Assembly: GCF_002116635.1 (NCBI RefSeq)
Contig: NZ_LQPW01000005.1
Location: 124,001-188,000 of the forward strand
DNA length: 64,000 nucleotides
Reading direction: 5' to 3'
Origin: Mycobacterium szulgai
GTDB taxonomy: Bacteria; Actinomycetota; Actinomycetes; Mycobacteriales; Mycobacteriaceae
Position numbers and translations under genes: made by a program. This document shows, one piece after another, positions 8,452 to 18,233 of the stretch (its first letter is position 1; each line of letters opens with the position of its first letter). The notes below the pieces were generated by a model that searched no databases, was not told the DNA's origin, and worked only from the letters and a program-made list of their open reading frames with translations.

Positions 8452-9252
8452 CTATTCTGCCGGCAGGTCACGGGCTATCGCCGCGCCCACATTCCCGCCA
8501 TCGACCCACACGACTTGACCCGAAATATAACTGGCAGCGCGGCTATTCAGAAACAACAGGACGGCGGCCTGCTCGGCGGGATCCGATACCCGGCCCAGCG
8601 GCTTGGCGATGTCGTCGAGGAACTCAGGTCCGTACGCGGTGCGCAACTGGTCGAGGATCGGTGTTTGGGTGACGCCAGGTCCGGTGCAGTTGATCCGGAT
8701 GCCGCGCGCCCCGAGACCGGTGACGCTGCGCATGGTGTAGAGAATGATTGCCTCCTTGGACAATTGGTAGCCGGTACCCAGCGCATCGGGATTGGCGGCA
8801 CACCACTGAATGCCCTCCTGCATGGTGGCAGTGTTCAGCAGCGGAGCGACCTGCCGCAGGTGTTCGCGATACCCCGATGCCGCAAGCGACGACACGCTCA
8901 CGATGGCCGAGCCGGCGCGCATCTGTGGAACCAGCGCCTCGGTGAGGTGGCGCAGGCCCAGGAAGTTGATCGTGACGATCAGGGGCGGGTCGCCGATGCC
9001 CGACGAGACACCGGCGACATTGAACAGGGCATCGATTGGCCCGCCGATCGACGCGACGGCGTGGTCGATCGACGCGGGGTCGGCCAGGTCGACTTCGCGA
9101 AAATCATTGAGCGCGAAAGCGGGTCGGCACTTATCCAGGCCGACGACGTCAGCACCGAGTTCGGTGAGCTGCCGCACCAAGTGCGCGCCGATGCCTGAGG
9201 CGCATCCGGTCACCACGGCACGGCGGCCGTCGTAGCGCCACAGCTCGTCCAA
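8452..9252 (-). CDS. SDR oxidoreductase (coniferyl-alcohol dehydrogenase-like)
   Basis: A 266-residue classical SDR with TGCASGIG at residues 15-22, an Asp-containing strand end (GLDKC) consistent with NAD+, VSSLA, and catalytic YQLSK near residue 159. The IQWC insert ahead of the Tyr and the C-terminal YISGQVVWVDGG are like the coniferyl-alcohol or 3-alpha-hydroxysteroid dehydrogenase branch. It lies inside the mhp-like operon, 20 nt downstream of the luciferase-like gene, and probably oxidises an alcohol intermediate. The substrate is not determinable. Confidence 0.82.
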   Translation of the reverse strand: MDELWRYDGRRAVVTGCASGIGAHLVRQLTELGADVVGLDKCRPAFALNDFREVDLADPASIDHAVASIGGPIDALFNVAGVSSGIGDPPLIVTINFLGLRHLTEALVPQMRAGSAIVSVSSLAASGYREHLRQVAPLLNTATMQEGIQWCAANPDALGTGYQLSKEAIILYTMRSVTGLGARGIRINCTGPGVTQTPILDQLRTAYGPEFLDDIAKPLGRVSDPAEQAAVLLFLNSRAASYISGQVVWVDGGNVGAAIARDLPAE

Positions 9253-9272
9253 CGGTTAGCCGCGCTCAGCTG

Positions 9273-10583
9273 TCATTTGCCTTGCTGCTCCTGCTCCTTG
9301 AGACGCTGTGCCGCCTGCACGCGGCCCTCATTGATCTCGGCCATGGCTTCGGGGATCTCGCTGGCGGTGAACTTACCGCCGCGACCGGTCGGCAGGCCAC
9401 CGAAGGAGTAGTTTTCGTCGAATGGCGCGATGGTCGACTCCGGCCGGCGAGCTTCTACCTTCTCGATGACGGGAGCCAGGCGTGCGGCCTTATCGGCCAC
9501 CGCCTTCGCGTCGCGCTCAATGAATTCGGGCAGCACCTCTTTGCCCATCAGCTCGATGGATTCCATGGTGCCTTCATGGCTGCGCGGGTTGAGCAGCAGA
9601 ATGATCTCGTCGACGCCGCTCTCCTCGTAGCCGCGCAGGAATTCGCGCACGGTGGCCGGGGAACCGATCGCGCCGCGGCCCGGACCGTAGGCCAAGGTCG
9701 GATCCTTTTCCACCTCTTCCAGATACCGGTCCCACACTCCGGTGCGCCCCGGCGTGTGCACGCCTGTCATGTAGTAGTGCATGATTCCGAACGAGAAGAA
9801 GCCGCCGCCCTGCCCGAGCCGCTGCAGCGCCTGCTCGTCGGTCTTGGCGACCATCATCGACAGGTCACCACCAATGGCCAGGATGTTCGGGTTGATCGCC
9901 GGTGTGACCGGGACGCCGTTCTCCTCGAACTCCTTGTAGTAGCCATTGACCCGCTCGGTCAGCGGTCCCGGGCCGGTATAGGCGAAACTTAGTGCGCCGA
10001 TTGCCTTTTGGGCGGCCATCTGCACGCTGGCCGGCCGCGTGCAGGCGACCCACACCGGGGGGTGCGGCTTCTGCAGCGGCTTGGGAATGACATTGCGGGC
10101 GGGCATCTGGATGTGCTCGCCTTTGAATCCGGTGAACGGTTCCTCGATCATGCAACGGATCGCGACCTCGAGGGCTTCCTCCCATTGCGCGCGCTTGTCG
10201 GCCGGGTCGATATTGAATCCGCCGAGTTCGCCGACGGACGAGGACTCCCCGGTGCCGAATTCGACACGGCCATTGGATATCAGGTCCAGGGTGGCGATCC
10301 GTTCGGCCACTCGAGCGGGGTGGTTGACCGCCGGCGGGAGATGCATGATGCCGAAGCCCAGCCGGATGTTCTTGGTGCGCTGGCTGGCCGCGGCCAAGAA
10401 CATCTCCGGCGCGGTCGAGTGACAGTACTCCTCGAGAAAGTGGTGCTCGGTGAGCCAAACGGTGGAAAAGCCCGCCTTGTCGGCGGCTTCTACCTCGTCG
10501 AGGCAATCCTGCAGCAACTGGCGCTCGTCGTCGGGGGCCCAGGGCCGTGGCAACGCGAACTCGTAGAACAGTGAAATCTTCAT
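9273..10583 (-). CDS. LLM class flavin-dependent monooxygenase
   Basis: The ATG at 10583 is preceded by AGGAGGT with 7 nt spacing. An upstream in-frame extension would overlap the preceding gene. The 436-residue product begins MKISLFYEFALPRPW and has the bacterial luciferase-like TIM-barrel pattern with LTEHHF and a FGTGES flavin-phosphate region. The C-terminal extension of about 80 residues is typical for a mycobacterial/rhodococcal subgroup. It probably uses FMNH2 or F420H2 to hydroxylate or reduce a catabolic substrate. It follows the KstD-like gene by 4 nt. Confidence 0.85.
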   Translation of the reverse strand: MKISLFYEFALPRPWAPDDERQLLQDCLDEVEAADKAGFSTVWLTEHHFLEEYCHSTAPEMFLAAASQRTKNIRLGFGIMHLPPAVNHPARVAERIATLDLISNGRVEFGTGESSSVGELGGFNIDPADKRAQWEEALEVAIRCMIEEPFTGFKGEHIQMPARNVIPKPLQKPHPPVWVACTRPASVQMAAQKAIGALSFAYTGPGPLTERVNGYYKEFEENGVPVTPAINPNILAIGGDLSMMVAKTDEQALQRLGQGGGFFSFGIMHYYMTGVHTPGRTGVWDRYLEEVEKDPTLAYGPGRGAIGSPATVREFLRGYEESGVDEIILLLNPRSHEGTMESIELMGKEVLPEFIERDAKAVADKAARLAPVIEKVEARRPESTIAPFDENYSFGGLPTGRGGKFTASEIPEAMAEINEGRVQAAQRLKEQEQQGK

Positions 10584-10587
10584 CCAT

Positions 10588-12318
10588 TTACCTCCTATGA
10601 GCATTAAAGGTGCGCGTCGCCGCATGTTTGGCTGCGACAAAGCCGAACGTCATAGCCGGCCCGATGGTGGCGCCGGCACCGGCGTAGCTGCGGCCCATTA
10701 CGGGTGCGCTGGTGTTCCCCACCGCATAAAGCCCGCGCACCACGGTGTCGTCGGGCCGCAATACCCGGGCGTATTCGTCGGTGCATAGACCCCCGGAGGT
10801 GCCCAGGTCGCCGAGCACGATGCGGAACGCGTAGTACGGCGGGTCGCCCAGCGGATACAGGTTGGGGTTGGGCAGGGTCGGGTCGCCGTAATAGTTGTCA
10901 TAGATGCTGTCGCCGCGGTTGAAGTCGTCGTCGTGGCCCTTGCGCGCCAGCTCATTGAAACGCTTTGCGGTCTTTTGCAATTGGTCTGCCGGTACACCGA
11001 TCCCGTTGGCGAGCTCGTCCCAGTTCGATGCGGCCTTGACCACGCCGGAGTCCAGCCAGGCCGGCGGTACCTTGTGGCCGGTGGGCACCGGCGCCCCGGG
11101 GATCTTCGGGATCGGCAGGTGGCCGCCGACCACGTAGCGGTTGAAGGAGCGGTGATCGGTGATGAGCCAGCACGGGATGTGGGTGACCCCGGACTTCTGG
11201 CCTTCGATCATGGCGTGGCCGAAATCCATGTACGGCGCGGCCTCGTTGATGAAACGCTTACCCTCGCCGTTGACGATGAACTGGGCGGGCATCATTCGTT
11301 CGTTGAGCATGAATTGCATTCGGCCGTCCGGCCATTGGATGGCCGGAAACCACCACGCCTCGTCCAGCAGCTCGGCGGCGGCGCCTACGCGCTGGCCCGC
11401 TCTGATGCCGTCGCCCATCGCCGCGGGATTCCCGAAACTCCAGTCTTGGTCGACGAGAGGTTGGTGCTCCTTGCGCCAAGCCAGGTCATGGTCGAAACCG
11501 CCGGAGGCCAGAATCACCCCGCGCCGTGCCCCGATCCGCTGCGTGGTCCCGTTTCGGTACACCAATGCGCCGGTGACCGATCCATCGGCGTCGGTAAGCA
11601 GCTCTGTCATGGGCGAATTCAGCCACAGCGGGATTCCCCGGTCCTTCATCGCCAGGCGCAGCCGCGCCACCAGCGACTGCCCGATCGCCGCGACGCGCTC
11701 GCCGAAAACGCTGGCACGTACCATCCGGGAAACCAATTTCAGTAGCACACCCTTGCCCGCCCACGACTGGCGGATCCGGTAGAAGGACCGGAGTTCCTTG
11801 GGGCCCAACCATATTCCCTTAGGCGCCAGCGCCAGCGGCTTGAGCAGGTTGTGTTCGTCGGCGCCCAGCTTGCGCAGGTCAATGGGCGGTACGTTGATCG
11901 TGCTGCCCAGCTCGGAACCGCCCGGCAGTTCCGGATAGTAGTCGGCGTAGCCCGGCTTCCACACGAATTCCAGCCAGGGGCTGACCTTTTCCAGAAACTC
12001 CAGCATTTGCGGGGCCGACTCAACGTATTGCCGAATTCGCTGTTCACTGACCAGTCCGTCGGTGATCCGGCTCAGGTAACTCACCACGCCCTCGGGATCG
12101 GGGACATAGCCCGCTCGGCGCTGCGCGGGGGCGCCCGGCACCCAGATGCCGCCACCCGATAGGGCGGTCGAACCGCCGAAATGACTGGACTTTTCCACCA
12201 CCAGCACGTCGAGTCCGGTTGCTGCGGCGGTCAGTGCAGCCGTCATACCGCCACCGCCGGAGCCGACCACCAGCACGTCCACCAGATGATCGAATTCGCC
12301 GAGAAGTTCAGCACTCAT
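10588..12318 (-). CDS. FAD-dependent 3-ketosteroid-delta1-dehydrogenase-like oxidoreductase
   Basis: The ATG at 12318 overlaps the mhpB stop (ATGA), so the upstream in-frame extension is rejected. The 576-residue protein has an N-terminal [11 protein letters not shown] dinucleotide fold, the [11 protein letters not shown] segment, a catalytic domain, and a C-terminal FAD clasp ending [11 protein letters not shown]. This is the architecture of KstD and fumarate reductase-like flavoproteins. In the operon it may desaturate a cyclic ketone or acyl intermediate before ring hydroxylation. A second, separate homologue lies at 16502 on the other strand. Confidence 0.85.
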   Translation of the reverse strand: MSAELLGEFDHLVDVLVVGSGGGGMTAALTAAATGLDVLVVEKSSHFGGSTALSGGGIWVPGAPAQRRAGYVPDPEGVVSYLSRITDGLVSEQRIRQYVESAPQMLEFLEKVSPWLEFVWKPGYADYYPELPGGSELGSTINVPPIDLRKLGADEHNLLKPLALAPKGIWLGPKELRSFYRIRQSWAGKGVLLKLVSRMVRASVFGERVAAIGQSLVARLRLAMKDRGIPLWLNSPMTELLTDADGSVTGALVYRNGTTQRIGARRGVILASGGFDHDLAWRKEHQPLVDQDWSFGNPAAMGDGIRAGQRVGAAAELLDEAWWFPAIQWPDGRMQFMLNERMMPAQFIVNGEGKRFINEAAPYMDFGHAMIEGQKSGVTHIPCWLITDHRSFNRYVVGGHLPIPKIPGAPVPTGHKVPPAWLDSGVVKAASNWDELANGIGVPADQLQKTAKRFNELARKGHDDDFNRGDSIYDNYYGDPTLPNPNLYPLGDPPYYAFRIVLGDLGTSGGLCTDEYARVLRPDDTVVRGLYAVGNTSAPVMGRSYAGAGATIGPAMTFGFVAAKHAATRTFNAHRR

Positions 12319-13256
12319 GCGACCGCCGCCGCCGTTCTGATCGCGAACCCGGCGATCAGTTCCGCGGCCTGCTTGTAGTAGCGCACGATGGTTCGATAGT
12401 GGCCAGCCGTGGCCAGGGCCGCGAAAGCGGCGACCCACGTCCTGATTTCATGCGCGGAGGTGCCACCCTCATGGACGACGAACGAGTTGGACCAATTGTC
12501 CAGGTCGGCGAGGTGTCCGCCGTCGACGACCTCCAGGAAGTGCTGATCCCAGGGCGGGTTGAGCGGTTGCAGGTCGCTGTCGCCTCCGGCGAAGTTCCGG
12601 GCAGCATCGATCACGGCCGTCTGCCGGGCTTGGCGCTGCTCGGTGGTCATCGGTTGACCGTGGACGATCCGGTCCAGTACCGCCGGACCCGCCGTGTCCA
12701 GCGTGGGAACGGGAGGGCTGTGCGATAGTCCCCCGGACCCCAGTAGCAGCACCCGCTTGTCCAGGGTTGCCAGGAACTCGCCGACCGCGGTGCCCAGTGC
12801 CCGGCACCGATGCAACGGTCCCAGCGGAACGGCGATCGCGTTGATGAAGATCGGGATCACCGGGATTGCCGTGGCCGTACCGAACAACTTTTCCAGCGGC
12901 TGCACCGTGCCGTGATCGACATCCATGCTCGCCGACACCGCGATGTCAACACCCGCCGCGAGCACGGCCTTCGCGCACTCCGCGGCAAGCTCCTCGGGTA
13001 CGACGAGTGGGCCCGCGTGAGTACCGTAGTCGCCAACTCCATTGGCGCACAGTCCGATACAGTACGGTGGCATTACCTTGTAGAAGAACCCGTTGTAGTG
13101 ATCCGGCGCGAAGACGACGACCAGCTCGGGGTCGTATGCACTGACGAACTCGCGGGCCTGGCCTATCGCGGTGTCCACGTCGTCAAGCAGATCCTGTGGC
13201 GGCCCCGGTAGATTCAGCAGTGGGCTGTGCGACATACAGCAAAGAGCCAGTGGCAC
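12315..13256 (-). CDS. mhpB: 2,3-dihydroxyphenylpropionate 1,2-dioxygenase (extradiol) MhpB
   Basis: The protein closely follows E. coli MhpB from memory: CMSHSPL at the start, [18 protein letters not shown], the catalytic histidine in DVDHGT and the second in [10 protein letters not shown], and [12 protein letters not shown] near the end. It is a class III extradiol dioxygenase using Fe(II) to open a catechol ring. The GTG at 13256 is chosen because the perfect Shine-Dalgarno AGGAGGTGA lies 8 nt before it and because 313 residues matches the family length (about 314). It still overlaps the end of mhpA by 74 nt in another frame. Confidence 0.93.
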   Translation of the reverse strand: MPLALCCMSHSPLLNLPGPPQDLLDDVDTAIGQAREFVSAYDPELVVVFAPDHYNGFFYKVMPPYCIGLCANGVGDYGTHAGPLVVPEELAAECAKAVLAAGVDIAVSASMDVDHGTVQPLEKLFGTATAIPVIPIFINAIAVPLGPLHRCRALGTAVGEFLATLDKRVLLLGSGGLSHSPPVPTLDTAGPAVLDRIVHGQPMTTEQRQARQTAVIDAARNFAGGDSDLQPLNPPWDQHFLEVVDGGHLADLDNWSNSFVVHEGGTSAHEIRTWVAAFAALATAGHYRTIVRYYKQAAELIAGFAIRTAAAVA

Positions 13257-14868
13257 GGTCAGGTTCACCTCCTCCGGGGGTAAGTGTGAGCGCATCGACC
13301 AGCGATGCGCTCAGCTCCGGAGCGAGCTGAGCGATACAAGCGCCGGCGATGCAGCGATCCGGGCGCAGGAACAACACCGATTCCTTGTGGGCGTCGAACC
13401 ATGCCTTGAGCTGACCCGTGCGATCCCCCACTATCAGGGCATCGGGATCGTCATGCCCGGTCCAGTGCATTCCGACCAGCGGCCGGACGGTTACCAGCTT
13501 TGCGCCCAACGACTTCCAGCCCTCGAAAGCGACCTCGCCGAGGATCTTGCGCGGGTTGTTGTTCCAGCACAACACCGCGAACCAATCGCCGAGCACGTCG
13601 TCGAGCAGGACGTCCTGCTGTGTGCGGGTATCAATCCGGGGCTGGATGAACAAGGTGCCGACCGGCGATTCCGGGTCACGGGGGTCGGTGTGCACCACCG
13701 CTCCGCGCTCGTAACGCGGCATCGGCTTGAACCGCATCTCGAGCACATACCGCTTGAGCGACGGGACAATTGAGGCAGAGCGCACCAGCAGATCCCGGGC
13801 CGCGGTCACCCGGCGGTTGGTGGGCGAAATCACCCGGCCCACCATGGTGGACAGATCGATCATCGCCCGGGCATGCTTGCGGCGCTCCACATCGTAGGTG
13901 TCCAGCAACGCGTCACCGGCCCGGCCGGTCACCACAGCCGCCAGCTTCCAGCCCAGGTTCGCCGCGTCCCGGATGCCGCTGTTGTAGCCCTGGCCCTGCC
14001 ACACCGGCATCAGATGTGCGGCGTCGCCGGCCAGCAGCAGCCGCCCGCTGCGGAACGCGCCGGCGATCCGCGAGTGGTGGGTGTAGATCCGACGCCGGAT
14101 CACGTCGACCCGGTCCGGGTGAGGCACCAGCCGCGCCAGCATGCGCTCCAGGAATGCCGGATCCTGCGCCTGCTCGTCGGTCTCGTCGGCGTGAATCATG
14201 AACTCGAACCGGCGAATTCCGTGTGCGATCGAGATCGACGCATAGGGACGTTCCGGGTCTGCACCGACCTCGCTATTGGGATGGCCTAGCGGATCATCGG
14301 CGATGTCGACGACGAGCCACCGGGTAGACGACGTCGTCCCATCGAACGACACGCCCATCATCCGGCGCGTCGTGCTGCGGCCACCGTCGCAACCCACGAC
14401 GTAGCGGGCGCGTACCGTAGCGGCCTCGCCGTCGCCAGCGAGTTCGACGGTCACCGCGTCGGTATCTTGCTCGCACGACGTCATCGGGCGGCTCCACCAC
14501 ACCTGGACATGCTCGAATCTGTCCAGACCAGCCAGCAATTCGGCATCGACCAGCGGCTGCACGAAGCCATTGCGCCTCGGCCAGCCGAAACGTGCGTCAG
14601 GCGGGGCCATTTCGGCCAGCACACGGCGTTTGGCGTCGACGAACCGCAGAATCTGGTTGGGCACGGTGTGCGGCAGCACGCGCTCGACCAGCCCGATCGA
14701 CTGAAAGGTGCGCAATGCCTCGTCGTCCAGCCCCACGCCGCGCGGGTAGTCGATGAGCGTCGCGCGTTCGTCGACAACCAGAGTCCGAACCCCTTGCCGG
14801 CCAAGGATATTGGCCAGGGTCAACCCGACCGGACCCGCGCCGACCACCAGCACATCGACGGCGGCCAT
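13183..14868 (-). CDS. mhpA: 3-(3-hydroxyphenyl)propionate / 3-hydroxycinnamate hydroxylase MhpA
   Basis: The product (561 residues) is a class A FAD aromatic hydroxylase: [11 protein letters not shown] near the N-terminus, the DG motif CDGGRS near residue 158, and the GD motif [19 protein letters not shown] near residue 275. The thioredoxin-like C-terminal domain is present. It converts a meta-hydroxylated phenylpropanoid to the catechol cleaved by MhpB. The ATG at 14868 overlaps the upstream stop by one base (TGATG). An alternative TTG lies 3 nt upstream. The adjacent mhpB and an MhpC-like hydrolase support the assignment. Confidence 0.92.
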   Translation of the reverse strand: MAAVDVLVVGAGPVGLTLANILGRQGVRTLVVDERATLIDYPRGVGLDDEALRTFQSIGLVERVLPHTVPNQILRFVDAKRRVLAEMAPPDARFGWPRRNGFVQPLVDAELLAGLDRFEHVQVWWSRPMTSCEQDTDAVTVELAGDGEAATVRARYVVGCDGGRSTTRRMMGVSFDGTTSSTRWLVVDIADDPLGHPNSEVGADPERPYASISIAHGIRRFEFMIHADETDEQAQDPAFLERMLARLVPHPDRVDVIRRRIYTHHSRIAGAFRSGRLLLAGDAAHLMPVWQGQGYNSGIRDAANLGWKLAAVVTGRAGDALLDTYDVERRKHARAMIDLSTMVGRVISPTNRRVTAARDLLVRSASIVPSLKRYVLEMRFKPMPRYERGAVVHTDPRDPESPVGTLFIQPRIDTRTQQDVLLDDVLGDWFAVLCWNNNPRKILGEVAFEGWKSLGAKLVTVRPLVGMHWTGHDDPDALIVGDRTGQLKAWFDAHKESVLFLRPDRCIAGACIAQLAPELSASLVDALTLTPGGGEPDRATGSLLYVAQPTAESTGAATGSA

Positions 14869-15731
14869 CAACGCCCCAGCAGGAAGTCGAGGTGCAGGCG
14901 GTTGAAGGTCTTGGCGTCCTCATACTGGGGCCAGTGACCGCAGCCCGTCATCACCTCGAAGCGCGCGCCGGGGATCATCGACGCGATGCGGCGGCCCTCG
15001 GGCACGTCGGCGGTGGGGTCATGACTGGTCCATAGCACCAGTGTGGGGGCGGTGATGGCGCCGTATTCCGCTGGCCCCAACAGGTTTCGGGCCCGGATCG
15101 CCGGGTCCTGCAGTGCCATGATGTCGCGCATCGCCGCGACGAATCCCGGCTGGCGATAGATCCGTTGCCGGCTGGCCACCAGATCGTCGTAGTCCTTCGA
15201 CTTGTCGGCCATCAGCCACTTGATCCGCGCCTGCACGGTTTCCCAAGTGGGCTCCTCGGCGGCCGCCATCGACAGCGTGATGATCCGCCGCATCACCGCC
15301 GGGTCGGCCTGGGATCCGCCGGCGGTGTTCAGGACGAGCCGGTCGATCACGTCCGGGTGGTCCACCGCGGCGCGCGCGGCCACCCAGCCCCCCAGCGACT
15401 CGCCGGACAGGCTGATCCGCCCCACCCCGATGGCGCGCACCACCGCCATCAAGTGTTCGACGTAGTGGTGGATTTCCAGCGGATGGCCCGGCTTGTCCGT
15501 GTAGCCGTGGCCCAGCATGTCGATCGACCAGGTCCAGAAATGCTCAGCGTGCGCGGCGAGGTTGCGAACATACGCCTCGGCGTGGCCGCCGGACCCGTGC
15601 AGCAACACCAACACCGGCTTGCCGGGTTCACCCGAGCGCAGGTAGCGAGTCCGGATTCCGCCCGCATCCAGATAGCCCTGCTGGAACGCAACGCCCTGCA
15701 GATCACCCCAGACGCTCTCGAACTCCACCAC
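14868..15731 (-). CDS. mhpC: Meta-cleavage product hydrolase, MhpC-like
   Basis: The protein is a 287-residue alpha/beta hydrolase with HGSGGH (oxyanion), the nucleophile elbow GESLGG near residue 115, an acid in TSHDPT and the base in GCGHWPQ. This is the pattern of C-C bond hydrolases that split 2-hydroxy-6-oxo-nona-2,4-diene-dioate and related ring-fission products. It is the promoter-proximal gene of the eight-gene leftward operon, divergent from the IclR regulator. Naming it MhpC follows from the neighbouring mhpA and mhpB; other MCP hydrolases such as HsaD or BphD types are alternatives. Confidence 0.85.
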   Translation of the reverse strand: MVEFESVWGDLQGVAFQQGYLDAGGIRTRYLRSGEPGKPVLVLLHGSGGHAEAYVRNLAAHAEHFWTWSIDMLGHGYTDKPGHPLEIHHYVEHLMAVVRAIGVGRISLSGESLGGWVAARAAVDHPDVIDRLVLNTAGGSQADPAVMRRIITLSMAAAEEPTWETVQARIKWLMADKSKDYDDLVASRQRIYRQPGFVAAMRDIMALQDPAIRARNLLGPAEYGAITAPTLVLWTSHDPTADVPEGRRIASMIPGARFEVMTGCGHWPQYEDAKTFNRLHLDFLLGR

Positions 15732-15744
15732 AGTTCCATTCTGT

Positions 15745-15768
15745 GCTAATATCGCACGCTAATGTGCG
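15745..15768. promoter_or_regulatory. Candidate IclR-family operator in the mhp divergent promoter
   Basis: The 80-bp gap between the leftward operon and the IclR gene contains the inverted repeat CGCAC-N6-GTGCG (15753-15757 and 15764-15768). It overlaps a direct repeat of GCTAAT at 15745 and 15758, and AT-rich flanks follow. The placement suits a divergently acting IclR activator/repressor. Binding is inferred. Confidence 0.5.
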
Positions 15769-15811
15769 TTATATATAGAGCTTCGCCCGCGCGTCTGGGT
15801 CTGTCAAGCCT

Positions 15812-16489
15812 GTGACAGGGGCTCAGGCGGGATCGCAGACCCTGGCCAGGGGGCTCACCGCGCTGCAATTGGTAGCCGGCTCACCGGCCGGGCTCACCAT
15901 GCAACAGGTCGCCGACCAGGTCGGCGTGCACCGGACCATCGCCTACCGGCTGCTATCCACACTGGCCCAGTTCCGCCTGGTCGCAAGGGGCGAGGACGGG
16001 CGCTACCGGCCGGCGTCCGGACTCGCGGTGCTGGGCGCCTCGTTCGACCACAACGTGCGCCAACTGTGTCTGCCGACGCTGCGCGCCCTGGCCGACGAGC
16101 TGGGCACCACGGTGTCCTTGCTGATCGCCGAGGGCGACGAGCAAGTGGCGATCGCCGTCATCGTGCCGACTCAGGTCGCATACCAGCTCGCCTTCCACGA
16201 GGGCAGCCGCTATCCGCTGGACCGCGGTGCCGCCGGCATCGCGTTGCTGGCGAGCATGCCGGCGCGCCCGGGCGAACGCGATCTGGTCACCGAAGCCCGG
16301 GAGCGCGGCTGGGTCACCACGCACGGCGAGATCGAACCCAACACCTACGGTCTGGCGGTCGCCGTGCACCGCCCCGCTGCGTCCCCGCCTACCTGCATCA
16401 ACCTCATCTCCCACCGCGAAGACGTGGTGATGCGCGGCAAGGACGCCGTCGTCAAGGCCGCACAGCAGCTGTCCGCACTGCTGAGCTGA
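15812..16489 (+). CDS. IclR family transcriptional regulator (MhpR-like role)
   Basis: The 225-residue protein starts at GTG 15812. It has an N-terminal winged helix-turn-helix (MQQVADQVGVHRTIAYRLLSTL near residues 30-51) and a GAF-like IclR effector-binding domain (LDRGAAGIALLA). It is divergent from the mhp-like operon with an inverted repeat between them, and 12 nt upstream of the flavoprotein at 16502, which it probably co-controls. Most IclR proteins of phenylpropionate or aromatic operons act as inducer-dependent activators; the inducer here is not known. Confidence 0.85.
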   Translation: MTGAQAGSQTLARGLTALQLVAGSPAGLTMQQVADQVGVHRTIAYRLLSTLAQFRLVARGEDGRYRPASGLAVLGASFDHNVRQLCLPTLRALADELGTTVSLLIAEGDEQVAIAVIVPTQVAYQLAFHEGSRYPLDRGAAGIALLASMPARPGERDLVTEARERGWVTTHGEIEPNTYGLAVAVHRPAASPPTCINLISHREDVVMRGKDAVVKAAQQLSALLS

Positions 16490-16501
16490 AGGGATCCAGG
16501 C

Positions 16502-18118
16502 ATGACGTGGGACGAAGAAAGCGACGTGGTCGTGCTCGGTACCGGCGGCGCCGGCCTCACCGCCGCGCTGACCGCGGCGAACTCCGGCGCCTCGGTACAG
16601 GTGTACGAAAAGGCCCCGACCGTCGGCGGCACCACCGCGGTGTCGGGCGGAATCGTGTGGATCCCCGCCCATCACCGCTGCCCCGACCGGGAGTTGACGA
16701 TCGCCGACGCACTGCAATACCTGCGCGCGCAGTCATTGGGTTCGATGGACGACGCCCTGGTGGAGACGTTCGTTCGGACCGGCCCAGCAATGCTCGACTA
16801 CGTCGAGGCACACAGCGGCCTGCGCTTCGACATCGCCGAAGGATTCCCCGATTACCAGCCCGAGTTGCCCGGCGGACAACCAACCGGAGGCCGCTCCCTG
16901 AGCGCTGCACCCTTCGATCTCAACCAGCTGGGCGACTGGGCCGGGCGAATCACCTCGTTCCCCGCCGACTGGTCCAACGTCGGTTTCGACGCCGAGACCA
17001 GGGCCCGTCTGCACGCCGACATCGAGCGTTCCGGCGAATTGTGCGTGGCCGGCACCGCACTGATCGCCGGGCTGCTGAAAGGCTTGCTCGACGCCGGCGT
17101 GGCGCCGGCGACCAACGCGCGCGCCGAGGAACTCATCGTCGAGTCCGGCGAAGTCACCGGGGTGCGCATCGCGCACGACGGGCGGGATATCACCGTGCGC
17201 GCCCGCCGTGGCGTCGTACTGGGGACCGGCGGCTTCGAGTGGAATCCCGTTCTGGTGCAAGCCTTTCTGCGCGGCCCAATGCACGGCGCGGTTTCACCAC
17301 CGAACAACACCGGTGACGGGCTGCGCATGGCGATGGCACATGGCGCCGACCTGGCCAACATGGGCGAGGCGTGGTGGGTGCCGATCGTGCGCATCCCCGG
17401 CGACACCATCGACGGCAAACAGCGCAGCCGCAGCGTCCGGCTGGAGCGAACACGCCCGCGCAGCATCATCGTCAACCGGGCTGGACGGCGATTCGTCAAC
17501 GAGGCCTGTGATTACAACTCGATGGCCGGCGCTTTCCACTACCTCGATCCCCGCAACGGCTACGTCAACGATCGCGGCTGGATCGTCTTCGACTCGATTC
17601 ACTTGCAGCGCTATGGATTTCTGGGCGTTGCTCCGGGAGAACCGGTTCCGCAGTGGTTCTGCGAATCGGCCGATCTGACCGAATTGGGCGCAAAGACCGG
17701 CATCGACGCCGACGGTCTGGCCGCAACCATCGCACGCTGGAACCGCAATGTCGCCGCGGGCTCCGATCCCGACTTCGGCCGCGGCTCCAGCGCCTACGAC
17801 GGCTATTGGGGCGACGACAGCGCTAGCACCGTGGCCGGAAAAACCCTGGGCCCCATCGACAGCGCCCCCTACTATGCGGTGCCCGTGTGTGCGGGTGCGA
17901 TGGGCACCAAGGGCGGACCCCGCACCGACCGCGACGGCCGGGTGCTGCATGTCAAGGGGGGCGAACCCATACCCGGCCTGTTCGCCGCGGGCAACGCGAT
18001 GGCGGGAGTGACCGGGCGGGCATATGGCGGTGCCGGCGGAACCATTGGCCCGGCAATGGTTTTCGGCTATCGCGCCGGATATGCCGCGGCCACCGGGAAG
18101 TCCGTCGACCAGCAGTAG
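16502..18118 (+). CDS. FAD-binding dehydrogenase, KstD / fumarate reductase-like
   Basis: This 538-residue flavoprotein begins with GTGGAGLTAALTAAN and EKAPTVGGTTAVSGG, followed by a capping domain and a C-terminal clasp (GRAYGGAGGTIGPAMVFGYRAG). It belongs to the same family as the product of 10588-12318 but is clearly divergent in sequence. The start ATG follows AGGGATCCAGG closely after the IclR gene, so the two form a unit. It likely introduces a double bond in a ring or acyl chain with flavin; the substrate is unknown. Confidence 0.83.
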   Translation: MTWDEESDVVVLGTGGAGLTAALTAANSGASVQVYEKAPTVGGTTAVSGGIVWIPAHHRCPDRELTIADALQYLRAQSLGSMDDALVETFVRTGPAMLDYVEAHSGLRFDIAEGFPDYQPELPGGQPTGGRSLSAAPFDLNQLGDWAGRITSFPADWSNVGFDAETRARLHADIERSGELCVAGTALIAGLLKGLLDAGVAPATNARAEELIVESGEVTGVRIAHDGRDITVRARRGVVLGTGGFEWNPVLVQAFLRGPMHGAVSPPNNTGDGLRMAMAHGADLANMGEAWWVPIVRIPGDTIDGKQRSRSVRLERTRPRSIIVNRAGRRFVNEACDYNSMAGAFHYLDPRNGYVNDRGWIVFDSIHLQRYGFLGVAPGEPVPQWFCESADLTELGAKTGIDADGLAATIARWNRNVAAGSDPDFGRGSSAYDGYWGDDSASTVAGKTLGPIDSAPYYAVPVCAGAMGTKGGPRTDRDGRVLHVKGGEPIPGLFAAGNAMAGVTGRAYGGAGGTIGPAMVFGYRAGYAAATGKSVDQQ

Positions 18119-18129
18119 CGCCGGGAATC

Positions 18130-18233
18130 GAGTGTGAATCCGGGGCTTTCAGTGTGCGCGCATGGCGGCGGCCGACCCGCTAGAGCGCCCAGGATTCACG
18201 CTCGGCACGGCAGAGCGCCCGGGATGCACACTC
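18130..18233. repeat. Short direct and inverted repeats between convergent genes
   Basis: Two 22-nt copies differing at few positions (AGAGCGCCC[A/G]GGAT[T/G]CAC[G/A]CTC) occupy 18182-18203 and 18212-18233. An inverted partial copy GAGTGTGAATCC lies at 18130-18141 and can pair with the first. The last copy runs into the kinase stop codon. The location between two converging genes suits a bidirectional terminator or a dispersed mycobacterial intergenic repeat. Confidence 0.6.

Noticed and set aside
10933..11745. Long plus-strand open frame opposite the KstD-like gene
   Set aside because: It is an antisense shadow in high-GC DNA; the minus strand has a well-defined flavoprotein with start and overlap support.
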